Position numbers and translations under genes: made by a program
Notes under the pieces: generated by a model
What the model saw: the letters and a program-made list of their open reading frames with translations, nothing else
The model's database searches: none
What the model was told of the DNA's origin: nothing
Origin: JALZEG01 sp046263255
Lineage (GTDB): Bacteria; Actinomycetota; CADDZG01; WHSQ01
Length of the DNA: 64,000 nt
NCBI GenBank assembly: GCA_046263255.1
Contig: JBHELD010000033.1
Span: 62,001-126,000 of the forward strand
Direction of reading: 5' to 3'
Shown here: positions 44,547 through 52,770 of the stretch, one piece after another
Layout of the letters: each line of letters starts with the position of its first letter
How positions within the stretch are numbered: position 1 is the first letter of the stretch

Positions 44547-46015
44547 CCGTCCACGGCCACTTCTACCAGCCCCCGCGGGAGAACCCCTGGACCGGCGTGG
44601 TCGGCGAGCAGCCGGGGGCAGCGCCGTTCCACGACTGGAACGAGCGCGTGAACGCCGAGGCCTACCGGGCGAACACGCGCGTGGCCCTTCCCGGAGCGGC
44701 GGGCGAGCGGGTCGACGTCAACAACTTCGAGAGGATGTCGTTCAACGTCGGCCCGACGCTGCTCGAATGGATGCGCGCGGCCGACCGGGAGACGTACGAC
44801 GCGATCCTGGGCGCCGACCGCGCCGGGTTGTCCCGATGCGGTCACGGCAACGCGATCGCGCAGGCCTACCACCACACGATCCTGCCGCTGTCCCCGGTGC
44901 GAGACATCCGGACGCAGGTGCGGTGGGGGCTGCGCGACTTCCAGCACCGGTTCGGCCGCCGCTCCGAAGGCATATGGCTTCCGGAGACCGCGGCGGACGA
45001 GCGGACCATCGACGTCTTGATCGAGGAAGGGGTGAGGTTCACGATCCTGGCGCCTCGACAGGCGCGGGCGTGGACGGATCGGAACGGATCGTGGGTCGAC
45101 GTCGCCGACGAGCCTCTCGACACGACGGTGCCGTACCGGTGCGGGCACTCGGACGGCTCGGGCCGATACGTCACGGTCCTCTTCTACGACGGCGCCATAA
45201 GCCACGCGATCGCGTTCGACGGCGCCGCGGCGTCGGCCGAGCGTCTGATGGACCTCTTCGAGGAGCGCGTGCAGCCGGGTCCGTGCCGGCTCGTCCACGC
45301 GGCGACCGACGGCGAGACCTACGGGCACCACCACAAGTTCGGCGACATCGGGCTCGGCTACGCGCTGTTCGTCGAGGCGGAGCAGCGCGGGCTCGGGGTC
45401 GTGAACTACGGCACGTTCCTCGCCGACTGCCCCGCCGAGCGGTGGGTCCAGCTGCCGGCCGCCGGCACGTCGTGGTCGTGTGTGCACGGAGTCGGGCGGT
45501 GGCGCGAGGACTGCGGCTGCTTCACCGGAGGGGAGCCGGGACGCAACCAGAAGTGGCGCGCCCCCCTGCGGCGCGCTCTCGAGGTCGTGCGCCAGGCCGC
45601 CGACGACGCGTACGAAAGGCTGGGGCGGGAGGTCTTCGAGCACCCGTGGCGCGCGCGCCACCGCTACGTGGACGTCGTGTGCGGCGCTACCTCGCTCGAG
45701 GAGTTCGTCGCGGCGGAGGGCGCGCTTCCCGGCGCGCCGCTTCGGCGGGCGGAGCTGCTGCTGGAGCTCCAGCGCAACGCGATGTCGATGTTCACGAGCT
45801 GCGGGTGGTTCTTCAACGACCTCGCGGGGATCGAGACGATCCAGGTTCTGCTCTACGCAGGCCGGACCCTCGACCTGCTGGAGCAGCTCGCCGAGGGGCG
45901 TGCGGGCCCGGTCGAGGATCGCTTCCTGTCGATCCTCGGCGAGGCCGTGAGCAACGACCCCGGCGCCGGTACGGGGGCGGACATCTACAAGAGAGCCGTC
46001 GCCGGGGCCGCATGA
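44531..46015 (+). CDS. GH57 family glycoside hydrolase-like protein (DUF3536 type)
   Basis: 494 residues. GH57 N-terminal motif VHGHFYQPPRENPW with catalytic-domain segments EGIWLPETAADERTIDVL (Glu of the GH57 nucleophile region) and HAATDGETYGHHHKFGD (Asp acid region). Members of this subgroup, often DUF3536-containing, sit in glycogen clusters and may hydrolyse or rearrange alpha-glucan. It is shorter than long DUF3536 proteins, though no break is visible. GTG 44531 lies within glgB, so translation is coupled. Last gene of the operon. Confidence 0.88.
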   Translation: MAARITVHGHFYQPPRENPWTGVVGEQPGAAPFHDWNERVNAEAYRANTRVALPGAAGERVDVNNFERMSFNVGPTLLEWMRAADRETYDAILGADRAGLSRCGHGNAIAQAYHHTILPLSPVRDIRTQVRWGLRDFQHRFGRRSEGIWLPETAADERTIDVLIEEGVRFTILAPRQARAWTDRNGSWVDVADEPLDTTVPYRCGHSDGSGRYVTVLFYDGAISHAIAFDGAAASAERLMDLFEERVQPGPCRLVHAATDGETYGHHHKFGDIGLGYALFVEAEQRGLGVVNYGTFLADCPAERWVQLPAAGTSWSCVHGVGRWREDCGCFTGGEPGRNQKWRAPLRRALEVVRQAADDAYERLGREVFEHPWRARHRYVDVVCGATSLEEFVAAEGALPGAPLRRAELLLELQRNAMSMFTSCGWFFNDLAGIETIQVLLYAGRTLDLLEQLAEGRAGPVEDRFLSILGEAVSNDPGAGTGADIYKRAVAGAA

Positions 46016-46045
46016 CGTGGTCCGCCGAGAGGGTGCAAAACGGAC

Positions 46046-46079
46046 GGGGGTGATGGGGCCTTCCGGAACCACCGCCCCC
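46046..46079 (+). repeat. Dispersed palindrome, copy 2
   Basis: GGGGGTGATGGG (46046-46057), 10-nt centre GCCTTCCGGA, ACCACCGCCCCC (46068-46079). It matches copy 1 at 8540-8573 in arm length, centre length and flanking ATCA, with a few changes that mostly keep G-U or G-C pairing. Lies 30 bp after the GH57 stop; may serve as an operon terminator. Confidence 0.65.
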
Positions 46080-46135
46080 ATCACTTCGAGCAGGCCGGCG
46101 GCCGCCTCACTTGGGCGCAGGCGGACGGGGCAGCT

Positions 46136-47260
46136 CTAGGCCTTGCCCGTGAACCTCAGGATGTCGATGCCCCGGTTGTAGTCCACCGCGTACAGGTACT
46201 CGCCGTCGATCCAGTACGCCGCCGAGGTCGAGCCGGCGATCGGCAGGAACCAGCCGACCTCATCGATCTTGCCTTTCTTGTCGATCTGCAGGAAACGGGT
46301 CCCGTGCTCGTACCACGCCATCGCGACCAGGCCGCCGTTGCGGTAGGTCGGGTGCGTGTCGAACCAGTGGCCGCAGTAGAGATCCGCGGCTGCGTCGCCC
46401 TCGGTCGGGTTCCCGTTCTTCACCGCGAAAGAGTCGATGAGCGTGAACGTGCCGGACTTCTTGACCTTCGTCGCGTCGTAGGTCATGAACTGGGCGCTGC
46501 CGCCGGACTCGTCGCACGTCGGACCGCTGCTCTCGCCCCCGACGAGCAGGAACTTGTCCCTCCCGCCGTTCGGCCAGAGGTTGCCGTGCACGTACTGCTG
46601 CCCGGCGTCGCCGACCGCGAGCAGCTTCGGTTTCGCGGGGTTCTTGCGCGCGTCGAGGTACATGATCGGCGACGTCGAGGTGACGATCAGCCCCGGCGCG
46701 ACCTCGGTCACGTCGTGGCCGCGCTGCGCCGGCATGCCCTCGCCCCAGCTGCCGGCGAGCTTCGGGGCCTCCGGCTTGCGCAGGTCGGCGATCAGGCCGC
46801 CGGACCCATAGGCCCACTTGCAGTCGAGCACGCACGTCCACGTGTGCTGATCGGCGCCGGCGAGCTGGCCGATGATCACGGGGTTCGACTTGTCCTCGAC
46901 GTCGATCACGTAGAGCGTGTTCGGGTACGTCCCGACGAGGAGGACCTTGCCGTTCGTGTCGACGTCCTCCTCCGCGAAGTAGGGCTGCTGCGGGAGCGGG
47001 AGGAAGCCCATCCGCTGCGGAGACTCGGGCTGCGAGATGTCGTAGATCGTGAGGTCGCGCGACGTCGTGATGTACATGTAGTTCCCGACGAAGTTCGCGC
47101 CGGAGCTGTCGATCGCGAGCGGCACGTTCGTCACCCACTCGACGTTGTCGGATGCGAAGTGGGGGCCGGGACCGGCGGAGCCGGTGTCGATCCCGGCCCG
47201 GGCGGCGGGAGCCGCGACCAGCGCGGCGACGGCGACGACGGAGGCGAGCGTCTTCTTCAT
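46136..47260 (-). CDS. Exported LVIVD-repeat beta-propeller protein, copy 1
   Basis: 374 residues: signal peptide (LASVVAVAALVAAPAARA), then blades with LTIYDISQPESPQRMG, LYVIDVEDKSNPVIIG, IADLRKPEAPKLAGSWG and HDVTEVAPGLIVTST, the LVIVD pattern of secreted propellers. Four Cys lie in CVLDCK, TCDES and YCGH. Shares length and blade order with the neighbour at 47297 and is a tandem duplicate. Function unknown; probably surface binding. ATG 47260 has no clear Shine-Dalgarno; it is 36 bp after the neighbour and likely co-transcribed. Confidence 0.82.
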   Translation of the reverse strand: MKKTLASVVAVAALVAAPAARAGIDTGSAGPGPHFASDNVEWVTNVPLAIDSSGANFVGNYMYITTSRDLTIYDISQPESPQRMGFLPLPQQPYFAEEDVDTNGKVLLVGTYPNTLYVIDVEDKSNPVIIGQLAGADQHTWTCVLDCKWAYGSGGLIADLRKPEAPKLAGSWGEGMPAQRGHDVTEVAPGLIVTSTSPIMYLDARKNPAKPKLLAVGDAGQQYVHGNLWPNGGRDKFLLVGGESSGPTCDESGGSAQFMTYDATKVKKSGTFTLIDSFAVKNGNPTEGDAAADLYCGHWFDTHPTYRNGGLVAMAWYEHGTRFLQIDKKGKIDEVGWFLPIAGSTSAAYWIDGEYLYAVDYNRGIDILRFTGKA

Positions 47261-47296
47261 GACCGTTGGGTTCGCCGGGGGGCCGGGCGGGTCCTG

Positions 47297-48412
47297 CTAC
47301 GGGCGCCAGCGCAGGATGTCGATCCCGCGGGTCAGGTCGATGCCGTAGGCGATCTCGTCGTTCAGCCAGTACGCCGCCATCGTCGTGCCGCCGTAGGGAA
47401 GGAAGTAGCCAGCCTGGCTGATCTTCCCCTTCGGCGAGACCTCGAGGAACCGCGTCCCGTGGTCGTACGACCCGACCGCGACGAGGCCCCCGTTACGAAA
47501 GTCCGGATGGTGCTCGAACCAGTGCGCCGAGCAGCCCGACGCCTGTGCGGCCGGGTTCCCGTCCTGATAGGTGCCGTTGTCGAGCTTCCAGATGTCGACC
47601 ATCCGGAAAGACCGCGTCCGCCGGTAGGTCGACGCGTCCCACGTCATGAAGGCGCCGTCGTCGCCGGCGCACCGCCCCTGGAAGTTCGTCTCGCTCGACG
47701 CGAGGAAGAAGCGGTCCCTGGCCGCCCGCGGCCACGTGTTCGAGTGGACGAGCCCGGTGATCCGGTCGTCGTCGCCCGCGGCGAGCAGCTTCGGATGCAG
47801 CGGGTCCTTGCGAGCGTCGAGGAGCATCACCGGCCGCGAGGAGGTCAGCACGAGCCCCGGGGCGACCTCGTTCACGTCGTGCGAGCTGTTCGCCGGCAGG
47901 CCGTCGCCCCAGTTGCCGGCCACCTTCGGGTTGGCCGGGTCGCGCAGGTCGACGATCGAGCCGCCGGAGCCATACAGGTACTTGCACTTCAGGATGCAGC
48001 TCATCGTGTGCTGCCCCGCCCCCGGCAGCGTCGCGAGCGCGGTGGGGTTCGTCTTGTCCTCGACGTCCCAGATGTGGAGGTTCGACTGCGGCAGCGTCTC
48101 CGAGAAGACGAGGACCGAGCCGTTGGTGGAGACGTCCTCGTTCTCGAACTTGAAGCCGAACGGCGTCGTGCTCCGCAGCTGCGGGTCGAGGGGGTCGGAG
48201 ACGTCGTAGATCGAGAACGCGCGCCAGCTCGTGACGTAGAGGTACTTTCCGACGACCTTCGCGCCGGTCGCGGTGCCGACGTCGAACGGAACGTGCCTCA
48301 CGTACTCGACGTTCTCGGACGCGAACCCGCCCTGGGTAGGACCGGCTCCGGCGACCTGCAGGCCCGGGACCAACACGGCCGAGACGGCGAGGGCGGCGAC
48401 GAGCTTCTTCAA
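47297..48412 (-). CDS. Exported LVIVD-repeat beta-propeller protein, copy 2
   Basis: 371 residues: signal peptide (VAALAVSAVLVPGLQVAGA), blades with FSIYDVSDPLDPQLRS, LHIWDVEDKTNPTALA, IVDLRDPANPKVAGNWG and HDVNEVAPGLVLTSSRP. Parallel to copy 1, including ASENVEYVRHVPFDV at the N-terminus and GYFLPYGGTTMAAYW-type end. The start is a TTG at 48412, 6 nt after AAGGAGCC, with the typical MKKL opening. Confidence 0.82.
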   Translation of the reverse strand: MKKLVAALAVSAVLVPGLQVAGAGPTQGGFASENVEYVRHVPFDVGTATGAKVVGKYLYVTSWRAFSIYDVSDPLDPQLRSTTPFGFKFENEDVSTNGSVLVFSETLPQSNLHIWDVEDKTNPTALATLPGAGQHTMSCILKCKYLYGSGGSIVDLRDPANPKVAGNWGDGLPANSSHDVNEVAPGLVLTSSRPVMLLDARKDPLHPKLLAAGDDDRITGLVHSNTWPRAARDRFFLASSETNFQGRCAGDDGAFMTWDASTYRRTRSFRMVDIWKLDNGTYQDGNPAAQASGCSAHWFEHHPDFRNGGLVAVGSYDHGTRFLEVSPKGKISQAGYFLPYGGTTMAAYWLNDEIAYGIDLTRGIDILRWRP

Positions 48413-48429
48413 CAGTGGCTCCTTGATCT

Positions 48430-48455
48430 ACCGGCCGCCCGCCGAGGCGGCCGGT
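48430..48455 (-). terminator. Hairpin upstream of the LVIVD pair
   Basis: ACCGGCCGCC (48430-48439) and GGCGGCCGGT (48446-48455), 10-bp perfect stem, between the VWA gene end (48522) and the LVIVD copy 2 start. Probably ends transcription from the VWA gene; no T-run. Confidence 0.5.
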
Positions 48456-48521
48456 CGCAGAGATTCGGCACCGCGTACTTCGCCCGGGTCGGCCGCTTTC
48501 CTGCCGCCCGTGCCTTTCCGC

Positions 48522-51386
48522 TCAGTCCCGGCGGACGCGCTGGACGCGCACGTTGCGCTGGCGGCTCAGGGAGAGCCACCCGTACGCGAGCGACGTCATC
48601 ACCGCGCCCGCACCCAGCGTCGTCCACGGCGGCACCTCGGAGCGGCGCCGGTCCGACAGCGCGAGCTCCTCCTGGAGGACCTCGCGCGGGTCGAGCGCGG
48701 CGGCGACGTATGCGAGCTGTGGCTCCTCCTGCTCCTGCGAGGCCATCGCGCCCTGAGCCTGCGCCTGCGACTGCGCCTGAGCCTGACCCTGCGCGCCGGG
48801 CGCGATCTCGACGATCGGCGGCGGCGCCGGCGGCAGGAGCGGCGGGACGATCCCGATCAGCGACAACGGCTCGATCGGCAGGACGGGGGGCTCCTCGACC
48901 CTCTCCTCGAGGCACGAGACGGTCGTCGTGACGGAGTCGAGCGTGTCGCCGGGCGTCTTGGCCGCGAGCTCGACCGTCACCTTCTTGCCCTGGAGGCGCT
49001 CGGGGCACCGGTAGGTGACCTCGTAGTCGAGGACGTTCGGCTGCTGCAGGACCACCGACGGGTAGACGCCGGGCTCGATGCCGGCGACGACGTCGGCGCC
49101 GCGGTCGACGTCGAGCTCGACCGACGTCGTGCCGCGCACGGCCTGGACGAGCTTCGTGATCGCGGTCGCGATGTTCCTCCCGTTGGCGACGTTGTTGCGG
49201 CGCACGGGGCACACGAGCGGCATCCCGGGCTCGAGGTCGGCCGCGCCGTCGCCGTCGCAGTCGACGCCTCCCGCCGGGGCGAACGCCCCGGTCAGGCGCG
49301 CGATCTCCTGCATGTGCTCCAGCGGCGTGGGCCCGCCGCCGGCGGTGTCGCGTCCCCTGTCGAGCGTCTGCCCGATCGCGAGGCCGAGCACCTGCGCGTC
49401 GACCTTCGCGAACGCTTCGTCTACCTTTGCGAACGACGGGATGTCCGGGGGCGAGATGCGGCCGAAGTCCGAGACGTTGAAGTCGCGGTCGCCCTCCTCG
49501 CCGGTGGCGAACGGCTCGTCCGTTGCCACGAACACGAGCCTGAGCGTGTTCTTCCCATCTCGGAACGTCGCCTGCTGCCCGGGGTGGGCGTCGCTCTCGG
49601 TGTACCCCGGCTCCGGCGAGTCGTCCTGCCCGGCGCCGGTGGCAACCTGGTACAGCGCCCCGAGCTGGGAGTCGAACCGGCCGCCGGCCTCGGCGTGCAG
49701 GCTCTCGAGCGCCTCGACTAGCTCGTCGGAGTTCGAGTCGTCGGCGAGGTCCACCAGACGCCGGTAGATGAAGTTGCGCTCGCAGTTCGTGTCGGTCTCG
49801 TTCTGGCACGGCTCGCGCGGGATCGCGGTGTCCGTGTACGCGCGCGAGACGCCGATGCCGAACTGCGCGCCCAGCCCGGCGCTCCGAAGCTGGTTGATGA
49901 TCCCCGTCACGCTGTCGGCGAGCCCCTGGATCGTCCCGCTCATCGTGTCGGAGGTGTCGAGCAGGAAGAAGACGTCGAGCTTCGTGGTCTTCTCCGAGAG
50001 CGTGAGGCGGTAGTCGACCGACCGCGTCGCGCCGGTCTTCATGACGACCTTCGTACCCGACGGCGACAGCGCCGGGGGAGGCGCCGGCAACGCGTCTTCG
50101 TCCGGGACCAGCCCGTCGACGTCGATGTTCGGCCCGCCCGGCACCGGCGGCGGGATCTCGACGCCCGTGGGGCCGTCGTACCTCTCGATAGTCCCAGCAG
50201 TGCGGCCGTAGAAACCGCTCTCGAGCGTGAGGTCGGCATCGAGGTCGACGATGCCGGGGCGCGGGGTGACGACCCGGAACCAAGTCTCGGAGGCCGCATC
50301 GAACAGGTGGATGCCGCGCGGCGTCGAGATCATCAGCTCGAACGGCTGCCTGCCGTACGCCGCCGACGAGACGGTGCCGGGTGTGTCCGTTCGCAACCAC
50401 GTCTCGCCGTCGTCGGTCGAGACCATCAGGTCGTCGTCCCCCTTACGGAACGCGAGCACGATCGGATAGGTGCGGGTCGGGGAGTGGAAGACCAGCACCT
50501 CCGTGACTTCGCTCTGCCTGAACTCGTCGGTCAGCACGAAGGTCGCGCCGCCGTTCCGCGACCGGAACAGTCCTCCGGGTCCGTACGCCCACAGCTCTTC
50601 CGACATCACGGGATCTATCTCGAAGCCGAGGATTCCGCGGCTCGGTTGCGTTTGAGTCAGGTCGGACCGCAGCGACCATGTGACGCCGCCGTCGTCGCTC
50701 CGAAAGACGAGGTCGAGCGACCCACCTCCGACGTCGATCCCGAGGTACGCGACCCCGGGATTGGCAGGGCTCACGACGAGAGTCTCAGGCTGCCCCGTCG
50801 GGGGTAGCCCGGTGTCGCCCGACACCCAAGGCGCGCTACCGGGGTTGTCGCTGCGAACGACGTGCGGCCGGGTAACGCCACCGACCGACTCCTCGATCGT
50901 CAGCAGCACTCGGGTGTGCGCGGCGCCCGAGCGCGGCACCACGATCGAGGTGATCGTGGCCGCATCGCCGCGGAAGCCGTAGTCGAGCGGGGTCGTCCCC
51001 GTGACGGTGAACACCTTCGTCCAAGAGCAGCCGTCGCCGGTCGTTTGGAGCAGGTCCTTCCCGTCCGTCGCGTAGATCGTGGTCGGCGAAAACGCGTCGA
51101 TCTCGTAGTCGGTGATCGGCCCCCCGCCGGCGAAGTCACGGACGTCGTACGTGACCCAGTTGCCGGTCCTGGTCACGCGCCGGCATCCGCCGCCCTGCGC
51201 GACCGCGAGCGCGTTCGGGAGCACCACGGTCACGATCGACAGCAGCGTGACTACTACTCGTGTGGTAGCTCGAAGGCGGTGGCTCAGGTGACTATTCCTC
51301 CCGCAGAAAGGCGCGATCGGATAACGATTATTCCCCTGTGGGAGGTTCTCCACCGCGCGTGCCTCGCCTGCCGCGTGGCCTAGCAT
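48522..51386 (-). CDS. Exported beta-propeller + VWA-domain surface protein
   Basis: Up to 954 residues. A hydrophobic signal segment (VVVTLLSIVTVVLPNALAVA) is followed by a BNR-like propeller (FRSDDGGVTW, FRSRNGGATF, VSTDDGETW), then a VWA domain with FFLLDTSDTMSGT (DxSxT-type MIDAS variant), a Pro-rich linker, a Gln/Ala-rich stretch (GQAQAQSQAQAQ), a membrane segment (TTLGAGAVMTSLAYGWLSLS) and a basic tail. Likely a cell-surface adhesion or binding protein, membrane-anchored at the C-terminus. Start uncertain: ATG 51386 puts 42 residues before the signal; a CTG at 51287 behind GGGAGGAAT would give an ideal signal peptide. Confidence 0.8.
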   Translation of the reverse strand: MLGHAAGEARAVENLPQGNNRYPIAPFCGRNSHLSHRLRATTRVVVTLLSIVTVVLPNALAVAQGGGCRRVTRTGNWVTYDVRDFAGGGPITDYEIDAFSPTTIYATDGKDLLQTTGDGCSWTKVFTVTGTTPLDYGFRGDAATITSIVVPRSGAAHTRVLLTIEESVGGVTRPHVVRSDNPGSAPWVSGDTGLPPTGQPETLVVSPANPGVAYLGIDVGGGSLDLVFRSDDGGVTWSLRSDLTQTQPSRGILGFEIDPVMSEELWAYGPGGLFRSRNGGATFVLTDEFRQSEVTEVLVFHSPTRTYPIVLAFRKGDDDLMVSTDDGETWLRTDTPGTVSSAAYGRQPFELMISTPRGIHLFDAASETWFRVVTPRPGIVDLDADLTLESGFYGRTAGTIERYDGPTGVEIPPPVPGGPNIDVDGLVPDEDALPAPPPALSPSGTKVVMKTGATRSVDYRLTLSEKTTKLDVFFLLDTSDTMSGTIQGLADSVTGIINQLRSAGLGAQFGIGVSRAYTDTAIPREPCQNETDTNCERNFIYRRLVDLADDSNSDELVEALESLHAEAGGRFDSQLGALYQVATGAGQDDSPEPGYTESDAHPGQQATFRDGKNTLRLVFVATDEPFATGEEGDRDFNVSDFGRISPPDIPSFAKVDEAFAKVDAQVLGLAIGQTLDRGRDTAGGGPTPLEHMQEIARLTGAFAPAGGVDCDGDGAADLEPGMPLVCPVRRNNVANGRNIATAITKLVQAVRGTTSVELDVDRGADVVAGIEPGVYPSVVLQQPNVLDYEVTYRCPERLQGKKVTVELAAKTPGDTLDSVTTTVSCLEERVEEPPVLPIEPLSLIGIVPPLLPPAPPPIVEIAPGAQGQAQAQSQAQAQGAMASQEQEEPQLAYVAAALDPREVLQEELALSDRRRSEVPPWTTLGAGAVMTSLAYGWLSLSRQRNVRVQRVRRD

Positions 51387-51439
51387 CTGCCCCTAAGTAC
51401 CGCCGCTGCCGGCGGGGGTAACGAGAGGGAGCGAGGCTC

Positions 51440-51715
51440 GTGGACGAGAGACGGAACGACGGAGCTGGACCCGGTGAGCGCCGCCTGCCAGGCGAGCGCA
51501 GGGGAGGCGTCGTCGTCGACCTCGAGCGGCTGGAGAGCCACGCGGAGTCGCTCTACCTGCACCGCTTCGTCGAGGCCGTCCGGCAGGCGCGCGGCGAGCA
51601 CGGGCGCTATCTCGTCCTCCGTCACGGCGACGAGCTGGCGATCGCGGCGGCGGGCGACGGCAGCGCCGACTACCTCCGGGACGCCACCGTCGACGAGGCC
51701 CCGGCCGGCGAATAG
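51440..51715 (+). CDS. Small hypothetical protein upstream of LigC
   Basis: 91 residues, Arg/Glu-rich, no signal or membrane segment; the central part VVVDLERLESHAESLYLHRFVEAVRQARG looks helical, and the C-terminal half looks like a small alpha/beta fold (YLVLRHGDELAIAAAG). No family recognised. GTG 51440 follows GAGAGGGAGCGAGG. It is 17 bp before ligC, probably the same transcript. Confidence 0.6.
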   Translation: MDERRNDGAGPGERRLPGERRGGVVVDLERLESHAESLYLHRFVEAVRQARGEHGRYLVLRHGDELAIAAAGDGSADYLRDATVDEAPAGE

Positions 51716-51732
51716 CTCCACCTCCGAACCCT

Positions 51733-52770
51733 ATGCGCCTCCCCGTCGTGCCGCCGGTGTCGCCCATGCTGGCCAAGCTGAAGGAGACCATGCCGCGCGG
51801 CGACGGCTGGGTCTACGAGCCGAAGTGGGACGGTTTCCGGGCGATCGTCTTCCGCGACGGCGACGAGGTCGCGCTCACGAGCCGCGACACCCGGCCGATC
51901 GACCGCTACTTCCCCGAGCTGATCGACCCGCTGAAGGGGGTGCTCCCCCGCCGCTGCGTCGTCGACGGCGAGATCGTCGTCGCCGGCGAAGACGGCCTCG
52001 ACTTCGACGCGCTGCTGTTGCGGATACATCCCGCGGCGTCGCGCGTGAAGATGCTGTCCGAGACGGTTCCCGCGTCGTTCGTCGCGTTCGACCTGCTCGC
52101 GCTCGGCGACGACTCGTTCATGGAGGCGCCGCTGCGCGAGCGGCGGGCGCGGCTCGAAGCCGTCCTCGCGGGGGCGCCGGCGGCCGAGCCCGCGCGGATG
52201 CGCGGGCTCGAGGTCTTCCTGACGGCGCAGACCGCCGACGCGGACGAGGCTGCGGTGTGGTTCGACGCGTACGAGGCGATGGGGCTCGACGGCGTGATCG
52301 CGAAGGAGTCGCACATCGTGTACTCGCCGGGGCGGCGGACGATGGTGAAGATCAAGCACAAGCGGACCGCCGACTGCGTGGTCGGCGGGTACCGGCTGTC
52401 GAAGAGCGGCGACGGTGTCGGGTCGCTGCTGCTCGGCCTCTACGACGGCGTCGGCGTCCTTCACTACGTCGGCCACACGTCCTCTTTCAAGGCGGCCGAG
52501 CGGCGCCGGCTGCTGGAGGAGCTCCGCCCGCTCGAGGGAGGCACGAGCTTCGCCGGGGGGCGCAGCCCGGGGGGGCCGAGCCGGTGGGCCGCCGCCGCGG
52601 ACAAGTCGTGGGTCCCGCTCGAGCCGTCGCTCGTCTGTGAGGTGTCGTTCGACCACATGCAGGGAGAGCGTTTTCGCCACGCGGCGACGTTCCTGCGGTG
52701 GCGCCCCGAGAAGCGGCCGGAGCAGTGTGACTTCGTCCAGCTGGGAGCGCTGTTCAAGGGCAACCGCTAG
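51733..52770 (+). CDS. ATP-dependent DNA ligase, LigC type
   Basis: 345 residues, the size of stand-alone LigC. It seals nicks by an adenylated-lysine intermediate: motif I EPKWDGFRA with the nucleophile Lys31, VVDGEIVV (motif III region), GLDGVIAKE (motif IV), and VKIKHKR (motif V). The C-terminal OB-fold is present (VCEVSFDHM, FLRWRPEK). Likely a repair or NHEJ ligase; the related LigD polymerase domain is encoded 1.2 kb away on the other strand. ATG 51733 has no strong Shine-Dalgarno. Confidence 0.93.
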   Translation: MRLPVVPPVSPMLAKLKETMPRGDGWVYEPKWDGFRAIVFRDGDEVALTSRDTRPIDRYFPELIDPLKGVLPRRCVVDGEIVVAGEDGLDFDALLLRIHPAASRVKMLSETVPASFVAFDLLALGDDSFMEAPLRERRARLEAVLAGAPAAEPARMRGLEVFLTAQTADADEAAVWFDAYEAMGLDGVIAKESHIVYSPGRRTMVKIKHKRTADCVVGGYRLSKSGDGVGSLLLGLYDGVGVLHYVGHTSSFKAAERRRLLEELRPLEGGTSFAGGRSPGGPSRWAAAADKSWVPLEPSLVCEVSFDHMQGERFRHAATFLRWRPEKRPEQCDFVQLGALFKGNR

